64,000 nucleotides of DNA from Synechococcus sp. HK05 (GTDB taxonomy: Bacteria; Cyanobacteriota; Cyanobacteriia; PCC-6307; Cyanobiaceae), in NCBI RefSeq assembly GCF_019104765.1, contig NZ_JAHRXJ010000009.1:186001-250000 (forward strand), in the 5' to 3' direction. The notes beneath the pieces were generated by a model that was given only the letters and a program-made list of their open reading frames with translations, was not told where the DNA came from and made no database searches. Of the stretch, positions 31,458 through 40,706 are shown piece by piece. Positions within the stretch are counted from its first letter, which is position 1. Every line of letters begins with the position of its first letter. A program made the translations under genes and the position numbers.

Positions 31458-33014
31458 GTGCTCGTGCCAACCCGTCGACCGTTGCGTGCGGTGCTGCGCA
31501 GTCTGCTGGCTGGCCTGCTGTGGCTGACCCCTGCCCGGGCTGCTGAACAGATCGAGGTGCGGCTCGATGGCTTGCGGCTGCCGATTGATCTGGTGGCGTT
31601 GGAGGCCTGGAGTGCCTCACCCGATGCCGCTAACGGGGATCTGCGCGCCTGGCTGGATCTGCTGGATCCCCGCGGCCGTGAGCAGCTGCGGCGCATCCTG
31701 CGGGCGCCGCTGGTGCAGGACCGCTCCTTTGCTCAGCAGTTTTTGGCTAGCTGGGCCGGCCAGCGGGTGCTGGAAGAGCTGGATCAGCTGATCAGCACCG
31801 AGCAGGGCGGCAGCGCCGGCCCGCTCCTCTATCAAGCCCTGCAGGAGTTGCTGGCACGCCAGCCGCAGGTGACCACGATTGAGCTATTGCGGGCAGTGCC
31901 CAGCCAGAGCCTGGTGCTGCATCTCGATGGGGGGCTTGAGCTGGCGGGCCGGTGGCGCCGGCAGATTGAAGAGCAGCGCGACGCGCTGCAGGCCCTGCAG
32001 CAGTTGCGCCTGCGGCAGGTGTCGCAGGCCCGGCTGGCCCTGAGCTCGGATCCCGGCCTCGCGGCTCAGCCGCAGCGGCTGCTGCTGCCGGTGCCCCATC
32101 GCCATCAGGCCCTGGAGCTGCAGGTCTGGCCGGCGTCACGCCGCAGCTGGGTGCTGCTCAGCCCAGGTCTCGGCGGCAGTGCCGCCCAGCTCGCCTGGCT
32201 CGCCGCTGGTCTGCAGCAGCGCGGTTGGCCCGTGCTTCTTCTGGATCACCCCGGCAGCGATGAGCGCGCGGTGCGGGAGTTGCTGGAGGGGCGGCGCCCC
32301 CCGCCGGGGGCCGAAACCCTCAGTGATCGGGTGCTGGATCTGCAGGCGGTGGTGCGCGGTGTCGAGCAGGGCCCCCTGCCGCGGCTGGGGGATCAGGTGG
32401 TGTTGGTGGGCCATTCGCTCGGGGGGCTCAGCAGCCTGCTGGCGGCCGGCCTGCGGCCTGAAGCAGGCCTGGCTCGCCGCTGCGATCGGGCCCTCGATGG
32501 CATTCCGCTCACCAACCTTTCGCGGCTGTTGCAATGCCAGCTGCTGGATGTGCGCTTGCCAGCTCCCCAGCCCCTCGCGCAGCCGCTGCAAGCCGTGGTG
32601 AGCCTCAATGGTTTCGGCAGCCTGCTTTGGCCCCATCGCGGTCTGCAGGCGTTGCCGGCGCCGGTGTTGTTGGTGGGCGGCAGCCTGGATCTGATCACGC
32701 CGCCTCTGGGGGAGCAGCTGCAGCTGTTCCTGGGCGATGGCGACCACCAGAGCCGGCTGGTGTTGCTCGAGGGCGGCAGCCACTTCTCCCCAGTGCGCAT
32801 TGATCGCCAGGAGCAGGCGCTGTTCCAGCTCGGGGAGGAGTTTGTGGGGGTGGAGCCCCTGCGGGTGCAGGCCCTCACCCTGGGGCTCACCGCCGATTTC
32901 CTCGGCGCCCTGCCCAAGGGCGTTCCGCCGCAGCGGCGGCAATTGGGGGGCGTGACCGCCTACGTGCTCAATCGCCGCCAGGCCGAAACCTGGAGCAACA
33001 CCCTCAGAAACTGA
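31458..33014 (+). CDS. DUF1400 alpha/beta hydrolase, exported
   Basis: The 518-residue protein has a signal peptide (LLAGLLWLTPARA), then a DUF1400 N-terminal part (IEVRLDGLRLPIDLVALEAW, about 29-160) and an alpha/beta hydrolase domain. The catalytic elements are the nucleophile elbow VGHSLGG, the acid in GGSLDLITPP and the His in EGGSHFSP. This architecture is common in cyanobacteria. The substrate is unknown, and a dienelactone hydrolase or lipase-like activity is possible. The start is GTG at 31458. Confidence 0.85.
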   Translation: MLVPTRRPLRAVLRSLLAGLLWLTPARAAEQIEVRLDGLRLPIDLVALEAWSASPDAANGDLRAWLDLLDPRGREQLRRILRAPLVQDRSFAQQFLASWAGQRVLEELDQLISTEQGGSAGPLLYQALQELLARQPQVTTIELLRAVPSQSLVLHLDGGLELAGRWRRQIEEQRDALQALQQLRLRQVSQARLALSSDPGLAAQPQRLLLPVPHRHQALELQVWPASRRSWVLLSPGLGGSAAQLAWLAAGLQQRGWPVLLLDHPGSDERAVRELLEGRRPPPGAETLSDRVLDLQAVVRGVEQGPLPRLGDQVVLVGHSLGGLSSLLAAGLRPEAGLARRCDRALDGIPLTNLSRLLQCQLLDVRLPAPQPLAQPLQAVVSLNGFGSLLWPHRGLQALPAPVLLVGGSLDLITPPLGEQLQLFLGDGDHQSRLVLLEGGSHFSPVRIDRQEQALFQLGEEFVGVEPLRVQALTLGLTADFLGALPKGVPPQRRQLGGVTAYVLNRRQAETWSNTLRN

Positions 33015-34023
33015 CGCGCGGATCCAGCAGCGCCACCAGGAGGTCCACCACCACACTCACGGCCACCACCAGGGCCGCCACCACCACCACAATCCCCTGC
33101 ACCACCGGATAATCCCGCTGGCCAATCGCTTCCTGCAGCCGGAAGGCCACGCCGGGCCACGAGTAGGTGACCTCGATCAGCAGCGCCCCGCCGATCAGCG
33201 AAGCCACGGTGATGCCGGTGATGGTGAGCACCGGCAGCAGGGCATTCGGCAGGGCATGGCGCAACACCACCCGCCGTTCGCTCAGGCCGCGGCTGCGGGC
33301 GGCTTCCACATAGTCGGAATCGAGGGCGCGGCGCAGGTTGAGCCGCAGGGCATTGGCAAACACGCCGCTGAGCAGCAGGCCCAGGGTGGAGGCCGGCAGC
33401 ACCAAGTGGCGCATCGCCCCCCAGAACTGCTGGCTGCTGCCCGCCAGCAGGCTGTCGAGCAGATAGAACCCGCTGCCGCTGGGCGGCACCAGGGTGGCGG
33501 GGAATCGGCCCCCCACCGGCAGCCAGCCCAACCACACGGCAAACACCAGCTGCATCACCATCGCGGCCCAGAAGGGCGGCAGGGCATAGGTGCCGATGCC
33601 GTAGAGCCGGCCCGCTAGATCGGTTTTGCCCTCCGGCCTGGCGACGCCGCTGAAGCCCACCGCCAGCCCCACCACCGCGGCGATCAGCAGGGCCACCACG
33701 CCCAGCTCCAGGCTGGCGGGCAGGCTCTGGCTGATCACCGTGGTGACCGGTTCGTTGTTGGTGAGCGAGTCGCCCAGCTGGCCGTGCACCAGATCCATCA
33801 GGTAGCGGCCGTATTGCACCGGTAGCGGCTGATCCAGCCCCAGTTGGGCCCGCAGTGCGGCCCGCGCTTCCGGCGGTGCGCGCATGCCCAGCAGTGCATC
33901 GATCGGATCGCCCGGGGCCACCCGCAGCAGCAGGAACACCAGGCTGGCGATCAGCCAGAGCATCAGCGGCACCAGCGCCAGGCGGCTGGCCAGATAACGC
34001 AGCAGGTGACGGCGGCGACTCAT
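33004..34023 (-). CDS. Peptide/nickel-type ABC transporter permease (DppB-like)
   Basis: The 339-residue protein has the N-terminal LLRYLASRLALVPLMLWLIASLVFLLLR typical of DppB/OppB. The permease EAA loop VEAARSRGLSERRVVLRHALPNALLP sits before the last helices. The start overlaps the stop of the substrate-binding protein by 4 bases. A DppC-type permease and ATPases are not present next to it. Its C terminus overlaps the DUF1400 gene by 11 bases. Confidence 0.9.
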   Translation of the reverse strand: MSRRRHLLRYLASRLALVPLMLWLIASLVFLLLRVAPGDPIDALLGMRAPPEARAALRAQLGLDQPLPVQYGRYLMDLVHGQLGDSLTNNEPVTTVISQSLPASLELGVVALLIAAVVGLAVGFSGVARPEGKTDLAGRLYGIGTYALPPFWAAMVMQLVFAVWLGWLPVGGRFPATLVPPSGSGFYLLDSLLAGSSQQFWGAMRHLVLPASTLGLLLSGVFANALRLNLRRALDSDYVEAARSRGLSERRVVLRHALPNALLPVLTITGITVASLIGGALLIEVTYSWPGVAFRLQEAIGQRDYPVVQGIVVVVAALVVAVSVVVDLLVALLDPRVSF

Positions 34024-35606
34024 CGGACACTCAGGGCCTGCAGCACCAGGCGACCGCTGCCATCAAACACGGGGCGCTGCAGGCTGGGTTGGGCCCAGGC
34101 CCGTGGCGCCACCTGCCACACCGGGATGTAGGCGGCTCCCGCCGCCGCGCGCTGCTGCAGCTGGCGCAGCAGGGGAAGGCGCGCGGTGCCGGTGAGGCGC
34201 TCGCTGGCCTGCAGCTCCGCCTGCAGGCCCGGGGCACTCCAGAAGCTGCCAGCAGCGGCGGCATTGCCCTCCAGGCATTGCCCGCCCTTGGCTTTGCTGC
34301 AGGCCAGCATCGGGGCCAAATAGATGTCGGGATCGGGGAAGTCGGCGTTCCAGTCGAAAAAGATCATTGGGAAGGCACCATCGGCCACCTGGCGGTAAGC
34401 CGTGGTGGATTCCACCCCCGTCACCTCCAGCTGCACGCAATCGCCCAGGTCGCGCTCCAGCTGGGCTTTCCAGGTGAGGGCAAAGAGCTTGTCGGCCGGC
34501 ACGTTGGAGCGGAAGGTGAGCGGCAGGGTGAAGCGCCGGCCTCGGCAATAGCCCGCCTGCTGATAGATCTCACGTGCCCGTGCTGGGTTGTAGGCCGGCC
34601 AAGCCGGCGGTGTGGATCCCGCCAGGGGCGGCGGCACCAGGGATCGCAGCGGCGCGCGGATGCCGTAGCTCACCCGCTGGCTGATCAGCTCACGATTCAG
34701 GCTGAGGGCGACCGCTTGGCGGAGGGGCTCCTGATCGAAGGGCGGCCGATCACTCAGGAGCGTGAGGTAACCGATTTCCCCCGCCGGGCCAATGCCCTCC
34801 ACCAGGCGCCCCTCCTGGGCCCGCTGCGCCAGGGCCCGCTGCTGATCGCTATCGATCCCGCTCGACATCAGCACATCCACCTCGCCGCTCACCAGCGCCC
34901 CAAACAGGGCTGTGGAGTTGCTCAGTGTCACCAGGTGGATGCCGCTGTTGCGCGGTGGCGGCCCCCAGTAGCGCGCGAAGGGGAGCAGGGTTTGTTTCTG
35001 CGGGGTGCTGCTCACGAGCCGGTAGGGGCCCGTTCCCACGAAGCGATCCGCCAGGGAGCGGTTGCGGTGTTGCTGGTAGGCCTTGGGAGAGAGCGGCGTG
35101 AGGCTGATCGAGCTGAGCAGCGCCGGAAGCGCGCTGTAGGGCCGCTTCAGCCGCAGCTCCAGTTCGTAGGGCCCACTCGCCCGCACGCCGCTGATGCGGT
35201 CGTCGAGCAGGTAGCCCATCTTCGCGAGGCTGCGGAAGCGCTCGAGGCTGAACACCATCGCGGCGGCATCGAAGCGGCTGCCGTCGTGGAACAGCACATC
35301 GCGCCGCAGCGGAATCCGGGCGGTGCGGCCATCCGGGCTGATCTGGGGTGGTGCTGCGGCCAGGCGCGGCTGCAGTTGGCCATCGGCGCCTGTGGCGTAG
35401 AGCGGGTCACCGATGGCGCTGAGCAGCTGCAGCCCCGCGATGCCGGTGATGTCGATCGGATCAACGGAGGCCAGCGTGCTTTTGCTGGCCACCACCAACT
35501 GCCCGGGGGGGTGAGGGTGCTGGCAACCGGCCAGCACAGCCACTGCCGGCAGCAGAGCCGCCAGGGCCGAGCGGAACAGGAGGCGGCGGGTCAAGGCAGC
35601 GGGCAA
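34020..35606 (-). CDS. ABC transporter substrate-binding lipoprotein, family 5
   Basis: The 528-residue lipoprotein has a signal peptide and lipobox (VAVLAGCQ, about residues 22-29). The family-5 solute-binding fold shows ASVDPIDITGIAGLQLLSAI near residue 47, RIPLRRDVLFHDG and YNPARAREIYQQAGYC. It probably binds oligopeptides or a similar ligand. It is cotranscribed with the DppB-like permease. Confidence 0.9.
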   Translation of the reverse strand: MPAALTRRLLFRSALAALLPAVAVLAGCQHPHPPGQLVVASKSTLASVDPIDITGIAGLQLLSAIGDPLYATGADGQLQPRLAAAPPQISPDGRTARIPLRRDVLFHDGSRFDAAAMVFSLERFRSLAKMGYLLDDRISGVRASGPYELELRLKRPYSALPALLSSISLTPLSPKAYQQHRNRSLADRFVGTGPYRLVSSTPQKQTLLPFARYWGPPPRNSGIHLVTLSNSTALFGALVSGEVDVLMSSGIDSDQQRALAQRAQEGRLVEGIGPAGEIGYLTLLSDRPPFDQEPLRQAVALSLNRELISQRVSYGIRAPLRSLVPPPLAGSTPPAWPAYNPARAREIYQQAGYCRGRRFTLPLTFRSNVPADKLFALTWKAQLERDLGDCVQLEVTGVESTTAYRQVADGAFPMIFFDWNADFPDPDIYLAPMLACSKAKGGQCLEGNAAAAGSFWSAPGLQAELQASERLTGTARLPLLRQLQQRAAAGAAYIPVWQVAPRAWAQPSLQRPVFDGSGRLVLQALSVR

Positions 35607-35616
35607 GCCCGCCTAT

Positions 35617-35820
35617 TCAAGCCCCATGCACAAGGCGTGGGGGATGGTGATGGTCGTGGCTGGCCACCTGCTGCAGGGAAATTTCAAACACGGGTGAGCC
35701 ATGGCGGGCCAGGGGCCAGCGCCGCACCCAGCAGCGGTTGTGACGGTCGTCCACGCCGATCACCTGATACAGGTTTTCGTCGCTGGTGAGGGTGATGCAA
35801 TCACCCTGATGCAGGGTCAT
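35617..35820 (-). CDS. Small conserved hypothetical protein, 67 aa
   Basis: ATG 35820 starts MTLHQGDCITLTSDENLYQV. The first 50 residues form an all-beta-looking domain (YQVIGVDDRHNRCWVRRWPL). The His-rich tail reads ASHDHHHPPR. It may be a small KOW/SH3-like fold, but I cannot assign a family. It lies 10 bases upstream of the substrate-binding protein gene, so it may be its operon leader. Confidence 0.6.
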   Translation of the reverse strand: MTLHQGDCITLTSDENLYQVIGVDDRHNRCWVRRWPLARHGSPVFEISLQQVASHDHHHPPRLVHGA

Positions 35821-36003
35821 GGGTCGGGTGTGAAACAGAGCTGTGGAGGCGTAGAGAGAAAGAGGATCCGACAGGCAGCCTTCTGGGTGATGGGCTGATC
35901 AAAGGTTCTCGTCGCTACAAAGCAAGCGCTGCGTCAGCGGATTCAGATGGCGCAGCGGTGCGGGGTCGTTCTCGCTTTGTGTCCAATCTGCCTCAGCGCC
36001 GGC
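35821..36003. other. Intergenic region with no feature seen
   Basis: These 183 bases separate the 67-aa gene (minus strand) from the hom stop. I see no tRNA, strong hairpin with a T-run or short gene. It must contain the promoter for the small protein / substrate-binding protein / permease transcript. Confidence 0.5.
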
Positions 36004-37314
36004 TCAGAGGGTGCGCAGGCAGGCCGCCACGGCTTTCACATCGGGTAGGGCTGTGATGGCGGCGAGGGCCCGGCGGAACTTTGCCTCCTGCACCTCATGG
36101 GTGATCACCACGATCTCGGCGTCGTTGCGATCGCCGCTGGTTTCGAATTGCACGATCGAGCGGATCGACACGCCCTCATCCCCGAAGCAGCTGCCGATGC
36201 GGCCGATCACGCCAGCCTGATCGCCGGTTTGCAGGCGCAGGTAGTTGCGGTGTTGCGTCTCGCCGGGATCCACCAGGCGGCAAGAGCGCCAGCGGCTGGC
36301 CGCCAGCAGCGGGTCGAGGCCGCCGCCCTGGCCGGTGGCCTCGCGGATGCCGGCGATGTTCAAGATGTCGGCCACCACGGCCGAGGCGGTGGGGCCTGCA
36401 CCGGCGCCCGGGCCGTAGAACATCACGCGCCCCACCGGATCGCCCTCCACCAGGATCGCGTTGTTCACGCCGTGCACCCCCGCCAGCGGGTGGTCTTTGG
36501 GGAGCAGGGTGGGGCTCACCCGCACATCCAGCTGCACCGTGTCATCGGCGTCGGTGCCGAGGAACTGGGCAGTGGCCACCAGCTTCACCACGTAGCCGAG
36601 CTGGGCGGCGTAGTTCACATCGCGGGCATCGAGGCGGTTGATCCCCTCGGTGGGAATGGCGCTGCGCTCGATCGAGCCGCCGTAGGCCAGGCCCGAGAGA
36701 ATGGCGATCTTGTCGGCGGCGTCGCCACCTTCCACATCGGCGGCCGGATCGGCCTCGGCGTAGCCGAGGCGCTGGGCATCGGCCAGCACATCGCCGTAGG
36801 CAGCGCCCTCATCCGCCATGCGGCTGAGGATGTAGTTGGTGGTGCCGTTGATGATGCCGCTCACCCGCTGGATGCGGTTGCCGCCCAGGGATTGTTTGAG
36901 CGGTTCGATGATCGGAATGCCGCCGCCCACGGCCGCTTCGATCAGCACATACACGCCGCGCTCGGCGGCCGCGGCGGCGATCTCTTCGCCGAAGCGGGCG
37001 ATGACCGCCTTGTTGGCCGTCACCACCGGTTTGCCCGCGGCGATCGCCGCCAGGATCAGGCTGCGGGCCGGCTCCAGGCCGCCCATCACCTCCACCACGA
37101 TGTCCACGGCGGGGTCGTTCACCACCTGCTGCGGATCGGTGCAGAGAATCTCGGCGGGAAGATCCACCGGCCGTGGGCGGTTCAGATCGCGCACAGCCAC
37201 GCGTTTGAGCGCCAGCTGGCTCACCAGCGGATGGCGGCCCTGAGGGTTGAGCAGGATCTCGGCCACGCCTGCTCCCACCGTGCCAAGCCCGAGCAAGCCG
37301 ATGCCGATGGTCAT
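36004..37314 (-). CDS. hom: Homoserine dehydrogenase
   Basis: The enzyme reduces aspartate semialdehyde to homoserine in Thr/Met synthesis. From ATG 37314 it reads MTIGIGLLGLGTVGAGVAEIL (NAD(P)-binding). The catalytic domain has VTANKAVIARFGEEI, GGGIPIIEPLKQSLGGNRI and INGTTNYILSRM. A C-terminal ACT domain (about residues 345-436) senses threonine. ATG 37323 is three codons upstream but less likely. Confidence 0.95.
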   Translation of the reverse strand: MTIGIGLLGLGTVGAGVAEILLNPQGRHPLVSQLALKRVAVRDLNRPRPVDLPAEILCTDPQQVVNDPAVDIVVEVMGGLEPARSLILAAIAAGKPVVTANKAVIARFGEEIAAAAAERGVYVLIEAAVGGGIPIIEPLKQSLGGNRIQRVSGIINGTTNYILSRMADEGAAYGDVLADAQRLGYAEADPAADVEGGDAADKIAILSGLAYGGSIERSAIPTEGINRLDARDVNYAAQLGYVVKLVATAQFLGTDADDTVQLDVRVSPTLLPKDHPLAGVHGVNNAILVEGDPVGRVMFYGPGAGAGPTASAVVADILNIAGIREATGQGGGLDPLLAASRWRSCRLVDPGETQHRNYLRLQTGDQAGVIGRIGSCFGDEGVSIRSIVQFETSGDRNDAEIVVITHEVQEAKFRRALAAITALPDVKAVAACLRTL

Positions 37315-37348
37315 GCCGCCCAATCCGTGAAAGGGCCGATCCTAGAAA

Positions 37349-37768
37349 TCAGCCGGCCGCCAGGGCACTGGCCTGGGCCTGCATCATCTTGAGGATGTTG
37401 AGGAAGCCATTGGCCCGTGAGGGCGTGAGGCTGGCCTGAAGCCCGGTTTCGCTCAGGAAACTCGGATCGATGCCAGCGGCGGCGGCGGGCTCGAGTCCTT
37501 CAAGCCCTTCGATCAGCAGCGCCAGCAGGCCTTTGGTGATGGCGGCATCGGAATCGCCTTGCCAGTGCAGCTTTCCATCCACCAGCTGCCCCACCACATA
37601 CACCTGCGACACACAGCCCTTCACCTTGAAGGCGTCGTTGCGGAAGTCCTCCGGCAAGGGCTCGAGTTTTTTCGCCAGCCAGAGAACGTATTCGTAGCGC
37701 CGCTTGGGATCGGCGGTGCCTTTGAGGCGTTCAACGATCTGATCGAGCTTCTCGCTGCCGGTGGCCAT
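37349..37768 (-). CDS. sufE: Cysteine desulfuration protein SufE
   Basis: SufE accepts sulfane sulfur from the SufS desulfurase for Fe-S assembly. The 139-residue protein from ATG 37768 has the active-site Cys in KVKGCVSQVYV and the family tail LTPSRANGFLNILKMM. Its ATG shares one base with the upstream gene's stop (TGATG). The longer open frame upstream lies over the next gene. Confidence 0.93.
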   Translation of the reverse strand: MATGSEKLDQIVERLKGTADPKRRYEYVLWLAKKLEPLPEDFRNDAFKVKGCVSQVYVVGQLVDGKLHWQGDSDAAITKGLLALLIEGLEGLEPAAAAGIDPSFLSETGLQASLTPSRANGFLNILKMMQAQASALAAG

Positions 37769-38223
37769 CAACGGGAACGACGCATGCGCTGGAGTCCCAG
37801 CAGCATGGCAGTTGCCCCCAGGGCGCTGAGCCAGGGCACTGGATTGGAGTGGTGGTGGCGGCTGATCTGATCCAGCTGGGCTTGGCCGGCTTTCACTGGC
37901 ATCTCGAGATAGTCGCGGTGGCCAGGCCCCCCATCCACTTGCAGCTCCCACTCGCCATTGGCCTGTTTGGGCAGGGCGAAGCTCAGCTGTCCCTCGGCAT
38001 TGGTGCGGCCCAGCTCCAGGGATTCACCGTCTGGGGCCACCAGGCGCACCACGGCATCGCTGGTGGGTTCGCCATTGGAGAAGCGGCTCTCCAGCACCAG
38101 GCTGTTGGTGAGGGATTCCAGCCGGGTGAGGCTGCTTTCGATGCCATGGGCCTGGGCGGCTGCAGGGCTGAGCAGTAGAGCCAGAGCCAGCGCGCGCAGA
38201 GCGGTGGAAACAGGCTGTGTCAT
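37768..38223 (-). CDS. Exported membrane-anchored protein, CbiL/NikL-like
   Basis: The 151-residue protein has a signal peptide (ALALALLLSPAAAQA), then starts HGIESSLTRLESLTN. It has a carboxypeptidase-regulatory-like beta domain (VVRLVAPDGESLELGRTNAEGQLSF), a short His-rich stretch ISRHHHS and a C-terminal helix ending RMRRSR. This resembles CbiL/NikL-type accessory proteins linked to nickel or cobalt uptake. The assignment is by architecture only. It is translationally coupled to sufE. Confidence 0.65.
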   Translation of the reverse strand: MTQPVSTALRALALALLLSPAAAQAHGIESSLTRLESLTNSLVLESRFSNGEPTSDAVVRLVAPDGESLELGRTNAEGQLSFALPKQANGEWELQVDGGPGHRDYLEMPVKAGQAQLDQISRHHHSNPVPWLSALGATAMLLGLQRMRRSR

Positions 38224-38266
38224 CGCAATGCCGAACAAAGGCTTGGGCCAGCTAAGCGCCTGGGCT

Positions 38267-38509
38267 TCAGGCCGACCAGCGGCTGCTAGTGCTGCGGGTT
38301 TTACCGGCCTGAACCATGTGCACCATGGAGCTCACCATCATCGAGAGGGCATCACCGCTCTCCTGGCGCCCGCTCAGCTCAGCGGCCAGCACCTGCTCAG
38401 CTGCGGTGCCACGGTTCACGCGAATGCCGGGCGTGCGCCGGCTGGCATTGCTGGCGGACTGAAACGCGTCGTTGGCCTGGAGATCCACAGATGAGGTCTT
38501 TGCCTGCAT
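38267..38509 (-). CDS. Small hypothetical protein, 80 aa
   Basis: ATG 38509 gives MQAKTSSVDLQANDAFQSAS. The protein is Ser/Ala/Gln-rich and hydrophilic, with Met-rich SMMVSSMVHMVQAG near the C terminus. No family is recognised. It fits the space between the CbiL-like gene and the cycloligase gene, and an equally long gene on the other strand is not convincing. Its reality is uncertain. Confidence 0.45.
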   Translation of the reverse strand: MQAKTSSVDLQANDAFQSASNASRRTPGIRVNRGTAAEQVLAAELSGRQESGDALSMMVSSMVHMVQAGKTRSTSSRWSA

Positions 38510-38555
38510 TGATCCTGCCAAAGCCTGCTCAGCGCTGCGTGGCTGCAGGGGAGGT

Positions 38556-39128
38556 TTAAACAGCTTGCAACCAATGAATGCCCTGCTCATCCAGCCAACC
38601 GGCAAAGGGCACATCCCAGGGCTCCCGCGGCAGCTCGGCCACCAGGCAGCTGGATGACAGCACCGCGAGGGCGGGAATGGCCTGCCATTGCGGATCGCTG
38701 CGCAGGCGATCAAACCAGCCGCCGCCATAGCCCAGGCGGATTCCGCGCTGGTCGAAGGCCAGGGCAGGGGCCAGCAGTAGCCCCAGGGCGCTGGCGTCCA
38801 GATCTGGCCGGTGTTCTGGAGCGGGAATCCCTGTTTCGTCGGGGCTGAGGGCCGCGCCCGGTTGCCAGTGCCGGTAGCGCAGTTGCCCGCGCTCCACGCG
38901 AGGCAGGGCCAGGCGGTTGCGCAGATCTGGGTGATCGGCCAGATGCCTGAGGTCGGCCTCGCCCTTGAGAGGCCAGTAGAGCCCGAGTTGTTGCTCGCCT
39001 CGTAGTTGCTCGGCCAGAGCCAGGGCAGCCGTTTGCATGCCGGCTTCGGCTGCGGGTTGATGCTGCAGCCGTTGCTCGCGATACAACCGGCGCAGCTCGG
39101 CTTTGGTGCTGGCGGCGCTGGCCGTCAT
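38556..39128 (-). CDS. 5-formyltetrahydrofolate cyclo-ligase
   Basis: The enzyme converts 5-formyl-THF to 5,10-methenyl-THF with ATP. The 190-residue protein has [12 protein letters not shown] at the N terminus, [14 protein letters not shown], and the ATP/substrate signature [18 protein letters not shown] near residue 123. It overlaps ruvC by 4 bases. Confidence 0.92.
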   Translation of the reverse strand: MTASAASTKAELRRLYREQRLQHQPAAEAGMQTAALALAEQLRGEQQLGLYWPLKGEADLRHLADHPDLRNRLALPRVERGQLRYRHWQPGAALSPDETGIPAPEHRPDLDASALGLLLAPALAFDQRGIRLGYGGGWFDRLRSDPQWQAIPALAVLSSSCLVAELPREPWDVPFAGWLDEQGIHWLQAV

Positions 39129-39601
39129 CGCTGAAACCAGCCGGTGAGCGCTGCGGCCAGGGCATCGGCGGCGTCATCGGGGCGTGGTGGGGTGTCGAGG
39201 TTGAGCTCGCGCATCACCGCGGCGAGCACATCGTCTTTGTCGGCGTGGCCGTGGCCCGCCAGGGCCAGCTTGATCTGCATCGGCGGGAACTCCGCCACCG
39301 GGATCTGGAAGCGCGCCAGCGTCATCATCAGCACGCCGCGGGCTTGAACCACAGAGATCGTGGTGCTGGAGCGGTAGAAGAAAAACTTCTCCACCACGGC
39401 CAGCTGAGGCCGCCAGGCGCGGATCAACTGGCGCAGGTCGCGGGCGATCTCCACCATCCGCTCACCCTCGCTGCGGCCGGGATCGGTGCGGATGATGCCG
39501 CAATCGAGCAGCTGCTGGCGGCCGCGGCCCGGGGTGCCCTCCACCTCAATCACGCCATAGCCCACCCGCGCCAGGCCGGGGTCGAGGCCGAGGATCACCA
39601 T
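39125..39601 (-). CDS. ruvC: Holliday junction resolvase RuvC
   Basis: RuvC cuts four-way junctions with RuvAB. The 158-residue RNase H-fold protein shows the acidic residues in [27 protein letters not shown] and [11 protein letters not shown]. Its length is typical. It lies 19 bases downstream of chlI and is probably cotranscribed with it. Confidence 0.95.
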   Translation of the reverse strand: MVILGLDPGLARVGYGVIEVEGTPGRGRQQLLDCGIIRTDPGRSEGERMVEIARDLRQLIRAWRPQLAVVEKFFFYRSSTTISVVQARGVLMMTLARFQIPVAEFPPMQIKLALAGHGHADKDDVLAAVMRELNLDTPPRPDDAADALAAALTGWFQR

Positions 39602-39620
39602 CGGTGCCCCCGGCGCTGCA

Positions 39621-40706
39621 TCAGGCTGCCAGGGCCAGTTCGAAGGCGCCGCGATCGCTGGATTCGGGGCGCTCGAACACCTTGCAGAACACCTTCACCA
39701 CGCGATCGCCGGAGTCGATCTGCTCGAGGGGGTCCTTGCGCAGGCGGTGGCGCAGGCAGCAGGCGGCCACGCGGGCCACGTCGTCTTCGGTCACCTCGGT
39801 GCGGCCTTCGAAGGCGGCAAGGGCGCGGGCAGCGCGGTTGGTCACGATGTCGCCGCGCAGGCCGTCCACATCCAGCTCACCGCAGATGGCGGAGATGCGG
39901 ATGCGCAGGTCGTCGTCGATCTGCACGTGGGGCAGGCGGTTCTGCGCCTCCACCACCCGCGCTTGCAGGCCGTCCTGGGTGGTCTGCACGGCGTTGTTAA
40001 AGCCGTCGGGGTCGTTATCGAAGGCGGTGCGCTGATCCACCACCTGCACGCGCAGCTCGGGATCGCGCACGGTGCGCACCTCCACGCTCATGCCGAAGCG
40101 ATCGAGCAGCTGCGGACGCAGTTCGCCTTCTTCGGGGTTACCGGAGCCGATCAGCACAAAGCGGGCCGGGTGGCGCACGCTCACGCCCTCGCGCTCCACG
40201 GTGTTCCAGCCGGAGGCGGCCGAATCCAGCAGCACGTCCACCAGGTGGTCGTCGAGGAGGTTCACCTCGTCCACGTAGAGCAGGCCGCGGTTGGCCTTGG
40301 CCAGCAGGCCGGGCTCAAAGGCGCGCACGCCCTCGCTCAGAGCCTTTTCAATGTCGATGGTGCCGCAGAGGCGGTCTTCGGTGGCGCCCAGGGGCAGGTC
40401 CACCATCGGCACCTGGCGCTTCTCGGTGGGCAGCTGTTCGCCGTGCTCGGCCCGCTGGCGCACCTCAGCGCTTTGCAGGTCGGGATCGGTGGCCGAGCTG
40501 TTGTAGGGGTCGCCGGCCACCACATCGATCTCCGGCAGCAGATCGGCGAGGGCGCGGATCGTGGTGCTCTTGCCGGTGCCGCGGTCGCCCATGATCATCA
40601 CGCCGCCAATGCGGGGATCGATCACGTTCAGCAGCAGGGCGAGCTTCATCTCCTCCTGACCCACGATGGCGGTGAAGGGGAAGACCCTGCGCTTGCGGGC
40701 TTGCAT
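39621..40706 (-). CDS. chlI: Magnesium chelatase ATPase subunit I
   Basis: This AAA+ subunit of Mg-protoporphyrin chelatase catalyses the committed step of chlorophyll synthesis. The 361-residue protein has [20 protein letters not shown], Walker [16 protein letters not shown], Walker [17 protein letters not shown] and [19 protein letters not shown]. It shares one base with the DUF3370 gene stop upstream. Confidence 0.97.
   Translation of the reverse strand: MQARKRRVFPFTAIVGQEEMKLALLLNVIDPRIGGVMIMGDRGTGKSTTIRALADLLPEIDVVAGDPYNSSATDPDLQSAEVRQRAEHGEQLPTEKRQVPMVDLPLGATEDRLCGTIDIEKALSEGVRAFEPGLLAKANRGLLYVDEVNLLDDHLVDVLLDSAASGWNTVEREGVSVRHPARFVLIGSGNPEEGELRPQLLDRFGMSVEVRTVRDPELRVQVVDQRTAFDNDPDGFNNAVQTTQDGLQARVVEAQNRLPHVQIDDDLRIRISAICGELDVDGLRGDIVTNRAARALAAFEGRTEVTEDDVARVAACCLRHRLRKDPLEQIDSGDRVVKVFCKVFERPESSDRGAFELALAA

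Noticed and set aside
33855-35789. 644-codon plus-strand open frame across the transporter genes
   Set aside because: It opposes two clear genes (permease and binding protein) and has no recognisable domain.
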